Made by a program: the position numbers and the translations under genes. A stretch of DNA of 28,432 bases from Firmicutes bacterium UBA993. Its GTDB lineage: Bacteria > Bacillota > Dethiobacteria > DTU022. The stretch is taken from contig DBBD01000111.1 of the NCBI GenBank assembly GCA_002292015.1, positions 1 to 28,432 on the forward strand, given 5' to 3'. The stretch's first letter is position 1; each line of letters starts with the position of its first letter. The notes under the pieces were generated by a model. That model had not been told where the DNA came from. It searched no databases and was given only the letters and a program-made list of their open reading frames with translations. Shown in pieces: positions 6,789 to 14,560 of the stretch.

Positions 6789-9182
6789 CTACCTGGTGCT
6801 TACCACGCTGCGCGGTTCAACCGCGATCGCGGCAAAATTGCAGGTAGTTTTGCACAGGCCACACTGATTGCAGAGATCCTGATTAATCAGATGTCGCTTT
6901 TTCTTTTCACCGCTGATCGCTTCCTGCGGGCAAAGCCTGGCGCACCGACGGCAACCGGTGCAGTTTTCGGAAATTACATAAGCGATCAGGTTGCGGCAAA
7001 CACCAGCCGGGCATCTTTTATCCTCGATATGGGCCACATATTCATGGCGAAAATGCTGAAGCGTACTACGCACCGGGTTTGGCGCAGATTTACCAAGTCC
7101 GCAAAGCGAAGCGGTTGAGAGCACATTTAACAGTTTTTCTATCCGTTCAAAATCATCAGTCACACCTGCTCCGGCGCAAATCCGTTCGAGAATTCCATGC
7201 AGTTGGTCAAGGCCCAACCGGCAGGCGGCACATTTACCACAGGATTCCTGGCTTAAGAAATCGGTAAAATAGCGGGCCACATCGACCATGCAGGTATCCT
7301 CATCCATGACGATCATCCCGCCGGAGCCCATCATCGAACCCTCGCCGGTGAGCGAATCAAAATCAACCTGCAGATCAAGCTTACCGGCCGGCAGACAACC
7401 ACCGGAGGGACCGCCGGTTTGCACCGCTTTAAATTCTTTATCGTCCAGGATTCCACCGCAAACTTCATAAATTACTTTACGCAGTGTTATACCCATCGGC
7501 ACCTCAACCAGGCCGGTATTCTTTACCTTACCAACTACCGAAAACACCTTTGTCCCAGTGCTCTGCGGAATGCCGGTAGCGGCAAACCACTCTGCGCCGT
7601 GATCGATGATCAACGGCACATTAACAAAAGTTTCAACATTGTTCAATACAGTGGGTTTATCATAGAGTCCCCTTTCAGCCGAGCGAATATACTTGGCCCG
7701 CGGTTCGCCCACCTTACCCTCGATTGATTGCATCAAAGCCGTTGATTCACCGCAGACAAAAGCGCCGGTTCCGCGGTTTATAGTGATATCAAAATGAAAA
7801 TCAGTGCCACAAATATTTCGACCGAGAAAACCGGCGCGGCGGGCTTCGTTAATGGCCGTCTGAAGCAGTTTAAGCGCCCGTGGATACTCTTCACGCACGT
7901 AGATGTAGCCCTCGCCGGCTTTTACGGCATAGGCGCAGATGATCATCCCTTCCAGGACCGCATGCGGATCGCCTTCCATGATACTCCGATCCATAAAAGC
8001 TCCCGGGTCTCCTTCATCACCATTGCAGATCACATAGCGGATATCCGCCTCGACCCGGGCGGACGAACGCCACTTGCGGCCGGTGGGAAAACCACCGCCA
8101 CCCCTGCCGCGTAGGCCTGATTTTTCCACCTCTGAAATGACCTCTTCGGGGGTAAGTTGATAAAGTGCTTTCAACAAGGCGCTGTAACCGTTATGCGCGA
8201 TATAATCGGTAATATCGAGGGGATTAACCAAGCCCACATTGCGCAAAGCCAATCGCTGCTGACCGGCAAAAAAAGGAATGTGATCATACGCTTCCAGCCC
8301 TTTCTCCGCACCTGCTTCATGATACAGTAATCTTTCCACCGGTCTCTTATTAATTACCGTTTCTTCAATAATCAAAGGCACATCTTCAGGAGCGACGTTG
8401 TTATAAAAGAGTTTTTCGGGGTAAATAATTACCAGTGGACCTTTTTCACAGAAACCCTGACAGCCAACCCTCTTGCTTGCAAGCCTGACTGCGGTTTTTT
8501 GATTGGCCAGGGCCAGTTCCCGATCAAAGGCTTCAGCAACCTTCAGGCTGCTTTTGGCCAGGCACCCGGTTCCGGCACAAACCAATACCAGTGGTTCTGC
8601 CGGATCTCTTTTTTGGGATATTTTGCTTCTAAGCTGCATGTAGTCTTCGAAGGAAGCAACTTTGTTCGCAATGACCGGTAGGTCAAATTCTTTCTCTTCA
8701 GTAGCCTTACTAACGACATCTGCGGAGCGGCATTTTTTAATTTCCTGCGACATTCGGGCAGAGGTAACACTGCCGTAATAAACACCATCAATAAGCACTA
8801 CCGGAGCCATGGCACAAGCGCCCACGCAGTGAACCGAATCAAGGGTAAAAATTCCATCTTCGGTGGTTTCGCCTGGCTTGATCCTTAGCTGATCAGAAGC
8901 GTGGTTTAATAAAACAGAAGCACCCCTGATATGACAGGCGGTGCCCTTACAAATATTGATTATATGTTTACCACGTGGGGTCAGGGTAAATGACTTATAA
9001 AAAGTTGCCACGGAATAGATTTGTGATTTTGGTATCTTTAAACTGGCGGATACTCTGCCAATTGCTTCTTCCGGCAGGAAACCATATTCTGCCTGCAAAT
9101 CTTGTAAAACCATGATCAGGTTCGATGGTTCCAGTTCATAGCGCCCCAAAATAGAGTCAATCAGAGCTGTTTGAGAAGTCAT
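6789..9182 (-). CDS. NuoE-NuoF fusion, NADH-oxidoreductase (diaphorase) subunit with C-terminal 2[4Fe-4S]
   Basis: A 797-residue cytosolic subunit that exchanges electrons between NAD(H), through FMN, and Fe-S clusters. Domains: NuoE/HndA-like thioredoxin fold with [2Fe-2S] ligands C78, C83, C119, C123; a second thioredoxin-like [2Fe-2S] domain (C202, C207, C241, C245), as at the N-terminus of HndC/HydB; the NuoF FMN/NAD core with GRGGGGFPTGRKW (359-371); the NuoF [4Fe-4S] site (C648, C651, C654, C694); the CPAGVC element (724-729); and a C-terminal ferredoxin pair (C741/744/747/751, C771/774/777/781). HndA and HndC are usually separate genes; here they are one protein. AAGGA lies 7 nt before the ATG. 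It is first in the operon, 46 bp before the 1262-residue flavoprotein, its likely partner. No [FeFe]-hydrogenase catalytic domain is present in the window, so the acceptor or donor side is the flavoprotein. Confidence 0.9.
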   Translation of the reverse strand: MTSQTALIDSILGRYELEPSNLIMVLQDLQAEYGFLPEEAIGRVSASLKIPKSQIYSVATFYKSFTLTPRGKHIINICKGTACHIRGASVLLNHASDQLRIKPGETTEDGIFTLDSVHCVGACAMAPVVLIDGVYYGSVTSARMSQEIKKCRSADVVSKATEEKEFDLPVIANKVASFEDYMQLRSKISQKRDPAEPLVLVCAGTGCLAKSSLKVAEAFDRELALANQKTAVRLASKRVGCQGFCEKGPLVIIYPEKLFYNNVAPEDVPLIIEETVINKRPVERLLYHEAGAEKGLEAYDHIPFFAGQQRLALRNVGLVNPLDITDYIAHNGYSALLKALYQLTPEEVISEVEKSGLRGRGGGGFPTGRKWRSSARVEADIRYVICNGDEGDPGAFMDRSIMEGDPHAVLEGMIICAYAVKAGEGYIYVREEYPRALKLLQTAINEARRAGFLGRNICGTDFHFDITINRGTGAFVCGESTALMQSIEGKVGEPRAKYIRSAERGLYDKPTVLNNVETFVNVPLIIDHGAEWFAATGIPQSTGTKVFSVVGKVKNTGLVEVPMGITLRKVIYEVCGGILDDKEFKAVQTGGPSGGCLPAGKLDLQVDFDSLTGEGSMMGSGGMIVMDEDTCMVDVARYFTDFLSQESCGKCAACRLGLDQLHGILERICAGAGVTDDFERIEKLLNVLSTASLCGLGKSAPNPVRSTLQHFRHEYVAHIEDKRCPAGVCRNLIAYVISENCTGCRRCARLCPQEAISGEKKKRHLINQDLCNQCGLCKTTCNFAAIAVEPRSVVSTR

Positions 9183-9285
9183 TACCAGATCCTTGGCAGT
9201 AAATATTTTAATTACTCTTCATTACAGAAATATTTCTCTTTGCGGGTTGCTAAAAAACTGCAAGCATTATGCTTTTTCCTGCAAA

Positions 9286-9315
9286 ATTATAACATTAGGT
9301 CTTGAATAGTGTCAA
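9286..9315 (-). promoter_or_regulatory. sigma-A promoter of the NuoEF-flavoprotein operon
   Basis: On the minus strand TTGACA (9310-9315) and TATAAT (9286-9291) are separated by 18 bp, and TG stands one base before the -10 box (extended -10). Both hexamers match consensus exactly. Transcription would begin near 9279, leaving a leader of about 97 nt before the ATG at 9182. The leader holds a small stem (AAGCA/TGCTT) followed after four bases by six T residues on the minus strand. This could be a weak attenuator but is short. Confidence 0.85.
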
Positions 9316-9344
9316 TTTGGAGTGCGAAACTCTGTGGAATAAGT

Positions 9345-9640
9345 TGCACACAAACAAACCAGGTCCCAACAGGCCTTCTAACATTTCGTCGGAATTTCTT
9401 CGCTCTTCCATCTACAGCTGAGCTTCCGTCACCCCTACGGATGACCTTCCCTCAACCTCCGGCGAGTTACTCATTACCCGAGCTGCGGTTTCCGGCTTCC
9501 AGAAGGCTTAACCCTTCATTCAACCGACCCTTTCAGCGTCCCAGCTATCGGTAGTCCTCCGAAACGTTGTCAAGATGGCTCCCGACACGCTCTGATTTTC
9601 TCCGTAAACTGAAACCGTCACGCTATCCAGTCTCTCGGAA
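9345..9640 (-). other. unexplained intergenic element, possible structured RNA or intron remnant
   Basis: The 535-bp gap between the operon start (9182) and rocD (9718) holds the promoter at one end and an AT-rich tract at the other (about 9655-9717). Between them lie about 300 bp with no convincing reading frame. Several stems are visible: 9428-9434 with 9439-9445 (7 bp), 9502-9506 with 9513-9517 (GAAGG/CCTTC), and 9523-9527 with 9548-9552 (ACCGA/TCGGT on the minus strand). In the first stem the variable pair is G-U on the minus strand but C-A on the plus strand, so folding favours a minus-strand transcript. The purine-rich, GAAA-containing minus strand reminded me of domain I of bacterial group II introns, but I found no domain V and no reverse transcriptase. 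Function unknown. Confidence 0.35.
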
Positions 9641-9717
9641 CCTGGTAAGTGTATTGTTGATCAAATAAGTTGATTTGTCAATAGCTTTTCTTGAAAAAAT
9701 TTTTTGAACCTTCTTTT

Positions 9718-10911
9718 TTAGCCAAAAACGGTTCTGATTTTATCTAAAGCCCAGTCCAATTCATCGTCAGAGATGATTAGTGGTGGCGCAAAGCGGATTA
9801 CATTATCATGCGTTTCTTTGGCCAGAATACCCAGTCCCATTAATTTTTCACAGTAGGGGCGTGCTTTTACATTCAGTTCGATCCCCACAAACAGGCCCCT
9901 GCCGCGGATTTCATTGATCAGCGGGTTGTTTATTTTTTTCAGCTCATCGGTAAAGTATTTGCCCTTTTTGGCAGATTTTTCGATCAGCTCTTCCTGTATA
10001 AGGACCTCCATGGCCACAATCGCTACAGCGCAGGCCAGTGGATTGCCACCGAAGGTTGATCCGTGTGAACCGGGTTCAAAAACACCAAGTATCTCTTCAT
10101 CGGCAGTTACTGCCGAAATTGGTAAAACCCCTCCACCCAGCGCTTTTCCAAGAATATAGAGGTCGGGTTTAACATCTTCCCAGTCACATGCAAACATCTT
10201 GCCGGTCCGGCCGAAGCCGGTCTGAATTTCATCAGCCATGAACAAAATGTTGTTTTTCCGGCATAGTTGGTAAGCTTCATTTAAAAAGCCTTCCGGCGGT
10301 ATGATAATGCCGCTTTCGCCTTGGATCGGTTCGACTAAAAAGGCAGCGGTATTTGGATTAATCGCCTCTCGGAGAGCGCTAATGCTTCCGTATTCAATTA
10401 TTCTAAAGCCGGGAGTAAAAGGCCCAAATCCGGAACGGTAGGTATTCTCGGTGCTGAATGATACGATGGTAACGGTTCTTCCGTGAAAATTACCGGCACA
10501 GCAGATAATCTCTGCTTTATCTTCGGCGACCCCTTTTACCCGGTAGGCCCAACGGCGCACCGCTTTAATCGCCGTTTCAACCGCCTCTGCCCCCGTATTC
10601 ATCGGTAAAACCAACTGCCTTCCGGTTAACCTGGAGAGCACCTGGCATAAATTACCTAATTGGTCGTTGTGAAATGCTCTGGATGTAACCGTAATGCGGT
10701 CAGCTTGGTCCTTTAAAGCCTGAATGATCCGCGGGTGACAATGACCAAAGTTCATTGCCGAGTAAGCGCTCAGCATATCAATGTAGCGATTGCCCTCGGG
10801 ATCGGTAACCCAAACTCCTTCGCCGTGAGCTAGAACAACCGGCAGCGGCAAATAATTCCGCGCACCAAACTGTTCGTTTAACTTTAGAACTTCTTTTGTT
10901 GAGGACATCAA
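9718..10911 (-). CDS. rocD: ornithine--oxo-acid aminotransferase (ornithine aminotransferase)
   Basis: A 397-residue class-III PLP aminotransferase. It moves the delta-amino group of ornithine to 2-oxoglutarate, giving glutamate 5-semialdehyde (in equilibrium with P5C) and glutamate, and is reversible. Seen: the PLP-phosphate region NTGAEAVE (105-112), ADEIQTGFGRTGK (226-238) with Asp227 contacting the PLP ring, and the Schiff-base Lys256 in LGKALGGG. The N-terminal motifs YLPLPVVLAHGEGVWV and the full length match ornithine aminotransferases rather than acetylornithine or GABA aminotransferases. The frame can start at TTG (10911) or at the next codon ATG (10908); AAGG upstream suits either. 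Its product/substrate P5C is also what HypD, two genes upstream, makes, which supports a shared proline/ornithine pathway. A tRNA-Trp gene ends 60 bp upstream. Confidence 0.9.
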   Translation of the reverse strand: MMSSTKEVLKLNEQFGARNYLPLPVVLAHGEGVWVTDPEGNRYIDMLSAYSAMNFGHCHPRIIQALKDQADRITVTSRAFHNDQLGNLCQVLSRLTGRQLVLPMNTGAEAVETAIKAVRRWAYRVKGVAEDKAEIICCAGNFHGRTVTIVSFSTENTYRSGFGPFTPGFRIIEYGSISALREAINPNTAAFLVEPIQGESGIIIPPEGFLNEAYQLCRKNNILFMADEIQTGFGRTGKMFACDWEDVKPDLYILGKALGGGVLPISAVTADEEILGVFEPGSHGSTFGGNPLACAVAIVAMEVLIQEELIEKSAKKGKYFTDELKKINNPLINEIRGRGLFVGIELNVKARPYCEKLMGLGILAKETHDNVIRFAPPLIISDDELDWALDKIRTVFG

Positions 10912-10935
10912 ATCAACGCCTTATCTTTATTAAAC

Positions 10936-10961
10936 GAGATGCTGAACTTGCACAGCACCTC
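10936..10961 (-). other. hairpin between tRNA-Trp and rocD
   Basis: On the minus strand GAGGTGCTG (10953-10961) pairs with CAGCATCTC (10936-10944), a 9-bp stem with one G-U pair and an 8-nt loop. It is followed by GTTTAATAAAG, which is not a proper U-tract. It could be a weak terminator for the tRNA transcript or a 3'-end processing signal, with partial read-through into rocD. Confidence 0.4.
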
Positions 10962-10970
10962 ACCAAAAAC

Positions 10971-11046
10971 TGGCAGGGGAGACAGGACTTGAACCCGCAG
11001 CCTGCGGTTTTGGAGACCGCTGCTCTACCAGTTGAGCTACTCCCCT
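10971..11046 (-). tRNA. trnW: tRNA-Trp (CCA anticodon)
   Basis: The minus strand folds into a complete 76-nt cloverleaf. The acceptor stem AGGGGAG pairs with CTCCCCT, followed by a discriminator G and an encoded 3' CCA (10971-10973). The anticodon stem GCGGT/ACCGC closes the loop CTCCAAA with anticodon CCA. The T arm contains GGTTCAAGTCC and the D arm AGCTC...GAGC. It has its own consensus promoter 11 bp upstream. It sits between hypD and rocD with no other tRNA nearby. Confidence 0.96.
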
Positions 11047-11056
11047 ACACAAAGCA

Positions 11057-11085
11057 ATTCTATGCGATATATTTTTCTCTGTCAA
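11057..11085 (-). promoter_or_regulatory. sigma-A promoter of tRNA-Trp
   Basis: Minus strand: TTGACA (11080-11085), 17-bp spacer, TAGAAT (11057-11062). Transcription would start a few bases before the mature tRNA 5' end at 11046. Just upstream (11090-11130) lie CACATG and CATGTG arms and a near-repeat of GGCTCGGATCA, which may form the 3' end of the hypD transcript. No U-tract follows, so termination there is uncertain. Confidence 0.82.
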
Positions 11086-11145
11086 CACGCACATGGCTCG
11101 GATCACGGATCAATCGGCTCAGATCATGTGTGGCGCGGATTTATT

Positions 11146-13527
11146 CTACAGTGATACGTGCGCCGTCCTGCGGATAATTTCGTTTTGCAGCTGTTCACCA
11201 AGATTATTGAAATAATCGCTGTAACCGGCTACCCTTACGATCAGGTTTCCGTAAGCTTCAGGATTTTGCTGCGCCTTTCTCAAAGTTTCAGTGTCAACAA
11301 CGTTGAATTGAATATGGTGGCCATCCATCCGAAAGTAGGAGCGCACCAGGTGAACTAGACTGTCCAGACCCTTTTCGCCGGCTAAAACATGCGGCGTAAA
11401 CTTAAGATTTAAAAGGGTGCCACCGGTTAACAGGTGGTCCATCTTAGCTGCCGATTTAATCACGGCAGTCGGGCCATACAGATCAACTCCCTGCACTGGG
11501 GAAATTCCTTCAGAGAGCGGTAGTCCGCTTAAACGGCCATCAGGGGTGGCGCCGACCACTGACCCGAAATAGACGTGGCAGGTGGTGGGCAGCATGTTGA
11601 TCCGGTAGGTGCCGCCGCGATAACTGGGCCTTCCGTTAACGGCATCGTAGAATAGCTTAAATACCTGCTTCATGATCGAATCGGCATAGTCGTCGTCATT
11701 GCCGTAATGCGGAGTCTTGTGGATCAGATATTGCCTGACCTCTTCCCGGCCGGCAAAATTGTTCTTCTGAATATCAAGTAACTCCTGGAGCGTGTAGCGT
11801 TGGTCTTCGAAAACATGCTTTTTCAGTGCCGCCAGGCTATCGGTTATCGAGCCGATCCCCACCCCCTGGACATAGTTGGTATTGTACCGGGAACCGCCGG
11901 CGTTATAATCCCTGGCATTTTCGAGGCAGTCGTCGATGATCAGCGAAAGAAACGGTGCCGGCATGTTTGCAGCATAGAGCTCTTCGACTACCTGGTTACC
12001 GGCGATTTTAATCTCGATAAAATAATCCAGCTGGCGCTTAAATGCTGCCATTAACTGATTAAAAGTATCAAATTGTACGTTTTCACCGCTTCCCGGGCCG
12101 ATTATTTTTCCACTGGCCGGATCAATGCCATCGTTTAAGGTAATCTCCAGCACTTTGGGTAAATTAAAATATCCGGTTAATATATAGCTTTCTTTACCGA
12201 AAGCGCCGGTTTCAACGCAACCGCTGGTGCCACCACAGCGAGCGTCTACCAGCGACTTACCCTGAACCAATAATTCCTGGACAACCGCTTCAACGTTGAA
12301 CACGGAAGGCTGCCCCCAGCCTTTGCGAATCACTTCACCGACCTTGCGGATAAAAAGATCGGGAGTTTTTTTGCTGACCTGTACGTTAGTGCTGGGCTGC
12401 AGCAGTCGCATCTCATCGATAACTTCAAGTAGCAGGTAAGTAAGGTCATTTACGCCGTCACTGCCATCAGCCTTAACCCCGCCTAAGTTGATATTGGCAA
12501 AATCGGTATAGGTAGCGCTCTCTTTAAGGGTGATCCCAACCTTGGGCGGAGCCGGCTGGTTGTTAAATTTTATCCAGAAGCACTGCAACAGCTCCCTGGC
12601 CTGCTCACGATCAAGAGTGCCTTTAGCCAGATCAACGCGATAAAAAGGTTCGAGATGCTGATCAAGGCGGCCGGGGCAAAAAGCGTCCCAGGTGTTAAGT
12701 TCGGAAATCACACCCAAATGGACAAACCAGTAACACTGGAGCGCTTCCCACATGTTACTGGGCGCATTTGCCGGTACTTGCCGGCAGACCTTCGCTATCT
12801 TAAGCAACTCCGCTTTTCTTTCACTGCTTTCTTCAATCATGGCTTTCTCTTCAGCCAGCTCGGCGTGGCGTTCGGCAAACCTGATTACTGCTTCGGCGCA
12901 TATGGCCATCGCATTCAACTGATCTTCTTGTGCGGCCCGGTCACATCCATTCACTTTTTCCAACTCAGCCAGTTTAATTTTTATCCGGGCCAGCAAGTCC
13001 AACATGCCGGTCCGGTAAATTTTATCACCAGCCACGGTGTGGCCAGGAGCACGCTGTTCCATAAATTCGGTAAAAAGGCCGGCCTGGTAGCAATCCAGCC
13101 AGGCCGGACTCACCATTTCAAAGATTTTTTCACGCATGGAAAGCCCTTTCCAGTATGGAATGATCACTTCCTGCTGGGCTTTTAGTGCTTCTTCGCTGAC
13201 TTTAAATGAAATTTTTTTGCGCTTGCTGATTACAGCAAGATCTTCTAAGGTGTGACAGCACAATTCAGGGTAAGTGGGGGTTTCCTGGGGGCCGGGTCCT
13301 CTTTCGCCAACCAGCAGTTCACCATCGTTGATGCAGATCGACTTCTTTTCCATGAGCTGTTTAAACACAAGCGCCCTGAGCAACGGCGGAGAAACCTTGC
13401 CATAGTTATGCCTATAAACTTCAGTTACCAGCAAAGCTCTTTCCAGCGATATTTCCGGGTCTGTTTTCACGCTTTGCGCCCTTAATTTTTTTACTCTTTC
13501 AGTGGCTCCCCGGTCTGCTGTAATCAT
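11146..13527 (-). CDS. hypD: trans-4-hydroxy-L-proline dehydratase (glycyl radical enzyme)
   Basis: A glycyl radical enzyme that dehydrates trans-4-hydroxy-L-proline to (S)-P5C. With the ATG at 13527 it is 793 residues. Seen: thiyl Cys437 and Glu439 in SGCVETG, and the C-terminal radical loop RVAGYSDYF with Gly768. Compared with the published Clostridioides difficile HypD active site (from memory: H160, D278, S334, F340, C434, E436, Y450, T645, G765), the equivalents here are H163, D281, S337, F343, C437, E439, Y453, T648 and G768. All are identical and all are shifted by exactly three. A GTG three codons upstream (13536) also opens the frame, but the ribosome site GAGGGTGAG fits the ATG. The activase lies directly upstream. 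Enzymes for hydroxyproline isomers (such as cis-4-hydroxy-D-proline) are close relatives and the main alternative. Confidence 0.88.
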   Translation of the reverse strand: MITADRGATERVKKLRAQSVKTDPEISLERALLVTEVYRHNYGKVSPPLLRALVFKQLMEKKSICINDGELLVGERGPGPQETPTYPELCCHTLEDLAVISKRKKISFKVSEEALKAQQEVIIPYWKGLSMREKIFEMVSPAWLDCYQAGLFTEFMEQRAPGHTVAGDKIYRTGMLDLLARIKIKLAELEKVNGCDRAAQEDQLNAMAICAEAVIRFAERHAELAEEKAMIEESSERKAELLKIAKVCRQVPANAPSNMWEALQCYWFVHLGVISELNTWDAFCPGRLDQHLEPFYRVDLAKGTLDREQARELLQCFWIKFNNQPAPPKVGITLKESATYTDFANINLGGVKADGSDGVNDLTYLLLEVIDEMRLLQPSTNVQVSKKTPDLFIRKVGEVIRKGWGQPSVFNVEAVVQELLVQGKSLVDARCGGTSGCVETGAFGKESYILTGYFNLPKVLEITLNDGIDPASGKIIGPGSGENVQFDTFNQLMAAFKRQLDYFIEIKIAGNQVVEELYAANMPAPFLSLIIDDCLENARDYNAGGSRYNTNYVQGVGIGSITDSLAALKKHVFEDQRYTLQELLDIQKNNFAGREEVRQYLIHKTPHYGNDDDYADSIMKQVFKLFYDAVNGRPSYRGGTYRINMLPTTCHVYFGSVVGATPDGRLSGLPLSEGISPVQGVDLYGPTAVIKSAAKMDHLLTGGTLLNLKFTPHVLAGEKGLDSLVHLVRSYFRMDGHHIQFNVVDTETLRKAQQNPEAYGNLIVRVAGYSDYFNNLGEQLQNEIIRRTAHVSL

Positions 13528-13528
13528 G

Positions 13529-14443
13529 TTACTCACCCTCGCTGTTAGTCAATATCCCGGCTCTGTCCAGGGTCATCCTGGCCATTTGCAGATCAGCATC
13601 GCTGTACCTGGACAGTCCCTTCAATCTGTATTCACGGCCTATTTTTTCATACTTTGCCTCACCAAAATTATGATAAGGTATCAGTTCGATCTTTTCGATT
13701 CCCACCGCCAGCAAGTAGGCTGCAACCTTTTCCAGGCTGTTTTTATCGTCATTTATGCCCTTTATTAAGGGCATTCGCACCTGTAGATCAACTTTTGCAT
13801 TTTTTAATTTTTTCAAGTTTGACAGAATCGGTTTGCCGGAAACGCCGGTGTACTTTTTAAATTGATCCTCATCAATCAATTTCAGATCATAGAGAAAAAG
13901 ATCAGTAAATGCCGCCGCTTGCTCCAGGTTCGGCCAGGCGGTATAACCGCAGGTTTCGATAGCGGTATGGATCCCCTTAAGTTTTAATAACCTCAGCACC
14001 TCAAGCAGGAAAACCGGCTGCATAAAAGGCTCGCCGCCGGAAAAAGTTACTCCTCCGCCAGACTCCTCAAAAACAAGGAGATCTTTTAAAAGTTCGGTTA
14101 CCAGCTCTCCGGCAGCTATTGAGTGTCCTGCTTTTTCTACCGCACCGGCGGAACATATTTCGCAACACCGAAAACATTTATTGCAGAGTTCAGGATCAAC
14201 CAGCGGGCCGCTCGGTCCCTTCTTCACTGCTCCCTGCGGGCACTGTTCATAGCAGCTGTAACAACCGATACACTTTTGCCGATGCCTGATTTGAAGCGGA
14301 TCGCGTCCAATCCCTTCCGGATTCTGGCACCAGACACAGTTGAGCGGACAACCTTTAAAGAAAACCGTGGTCCGGATTCCCGGCCCATCATGCAGAGAAA
14401 AACGCTGGATGTTGAATATTATCCCTATTATTTTTTTCACCAC
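13529..14443 (-). CDS. HypD glycyl-radical-enzyme activating enzyme (radical SAM)
   Basis: A 304-residue radical-SAM activase that abstracts a hydrogen from the HypD glycine. Seen: N-terminal HDGPGIRT (18-25), the radical-SAM cluster C32-x3-C36-x2-C39 in GCPLNCVWC, two ferredoxin motifs (C58/61/64/68 and C87/90/93/97), and the SAM-binding SGGEP (135-139). This layout is standard for activases of GRE dehydratases and decarboxylases, as opposed to PFL activase, which lacks the ferredoxin insert. The start is GTG at 14443 or the next GTG at 14440; an in-frame stop lies just upstream and no clear ribosome site is seen. Its stop codon TAA lies just upstream of the hypD ATG, so the two genes are probably coupled. 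Confidence 0.92.
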   Translation of the reverse strand: MVKKIIGIIFNIQRFSLHDGPGIRTTVFFKGCPLNCVWCQNPEGIGRDPLQIRHRQKCIGCYSCYEQCPQGAVKKGPSGPLVDPELCNKCFRCCEICSAGAVEKAGHSIAAGELVTELLKDLLVFEESGGGVTFSGGEPFMQPVFLLEVLRLLKLKGIHTAIETCGYTAWPNLEQAAAFTDLFLYDLKLIDEDQFKKYTGVSGKPILSNLKKLKNAKVDLQVRMPLIKGINDDKNSLEKVAAYLLAVGIEKIELIPYHNFGEAKYEKIGREYRLKGLSRYSDADLQMARMTLDRAGILTNSEGE

Positions 14444-14454
14444 AACTCATAACG

Positions 14455-14476
14455 AATATTAGTTTATCATAATATT
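14455..14476. promoter_or_regulatory. inverted repeat in the divergent GRE promoter region
   Basis: AATATTA (14455-14461) and TAATATT (14470-14476) form perfect 7-bp arms 8 bp apart. The site lies 11 bp upstream of the hypD activase start and upstream of the promoter of the divergent second GRE. It fits a dimeric repressor or activator site able to control both operons. No regulator gene is present in the window. AT-rich palindromes also arise by chance. Confidence 0.4.
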
Positions 14477-14514
14477 AAACGTCATATCTAATATCATCTT
14501 CGCCTGGCAGCTTG

Positions 14515-14523
14515 TGCTATAAT
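14515..14523 (+). promoter_or_regulatory. extended -10 promoter of the second GRE operon
   Basis: TGCTATAAT is an exact extended -10 element (TATAAT at 14518-14523). With 17-bp spacing the -35 position reads CATCTT, a poor match, so the promoter likely relies on the extended -10 or an activator. The start would be near 14530, about 30 nt before the ATG at 14561, leaving room for the GGGAGGA ribosome site. Confidence 0.6.
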
Positions 14524-14560
14524 TAATTATACATCATTGCCTGACCGGGAGGAATTTTTA

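Noticed and set aside
2954..9182. [FeFe]-hydrogenase of the HndABCD type
   Set aside because: The NuoE, NuoF and HndD-like electron domains are present, but no H-cluster cysteine motifs follow; the chain continues into MvhD-like and FAD domains.
9309..9554. 81-codon plus-strand frame in the intergenic element
   Set aside because: No ribosome site, rich in Pro/Ser/Arg, overlaps the -35 box of the minus-strand promoter, and the stems point to a minus-strand RNA instead.
9345..9640. rRNA fragment
   Set aside because: No stretch I recognise from conserved 16S or 23S cores, and no rRNA genes are near.
10896..11177. 93-codon plus-strand frame
   Set aside because: It runs across the tRNA-Trp gene and its promoter on the opposite strand.
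13528..13536. GTG start for hypD
   Set aside because: The ribosome site would touch the start codon; ATG at 13527 fits better.
14537..14560. TTG start 8 codons upstream for the second GRE
   Set aside because: It would place the GGGAGGA ribosome site inside the coding region; ATG at 14561 has ideal spacing.
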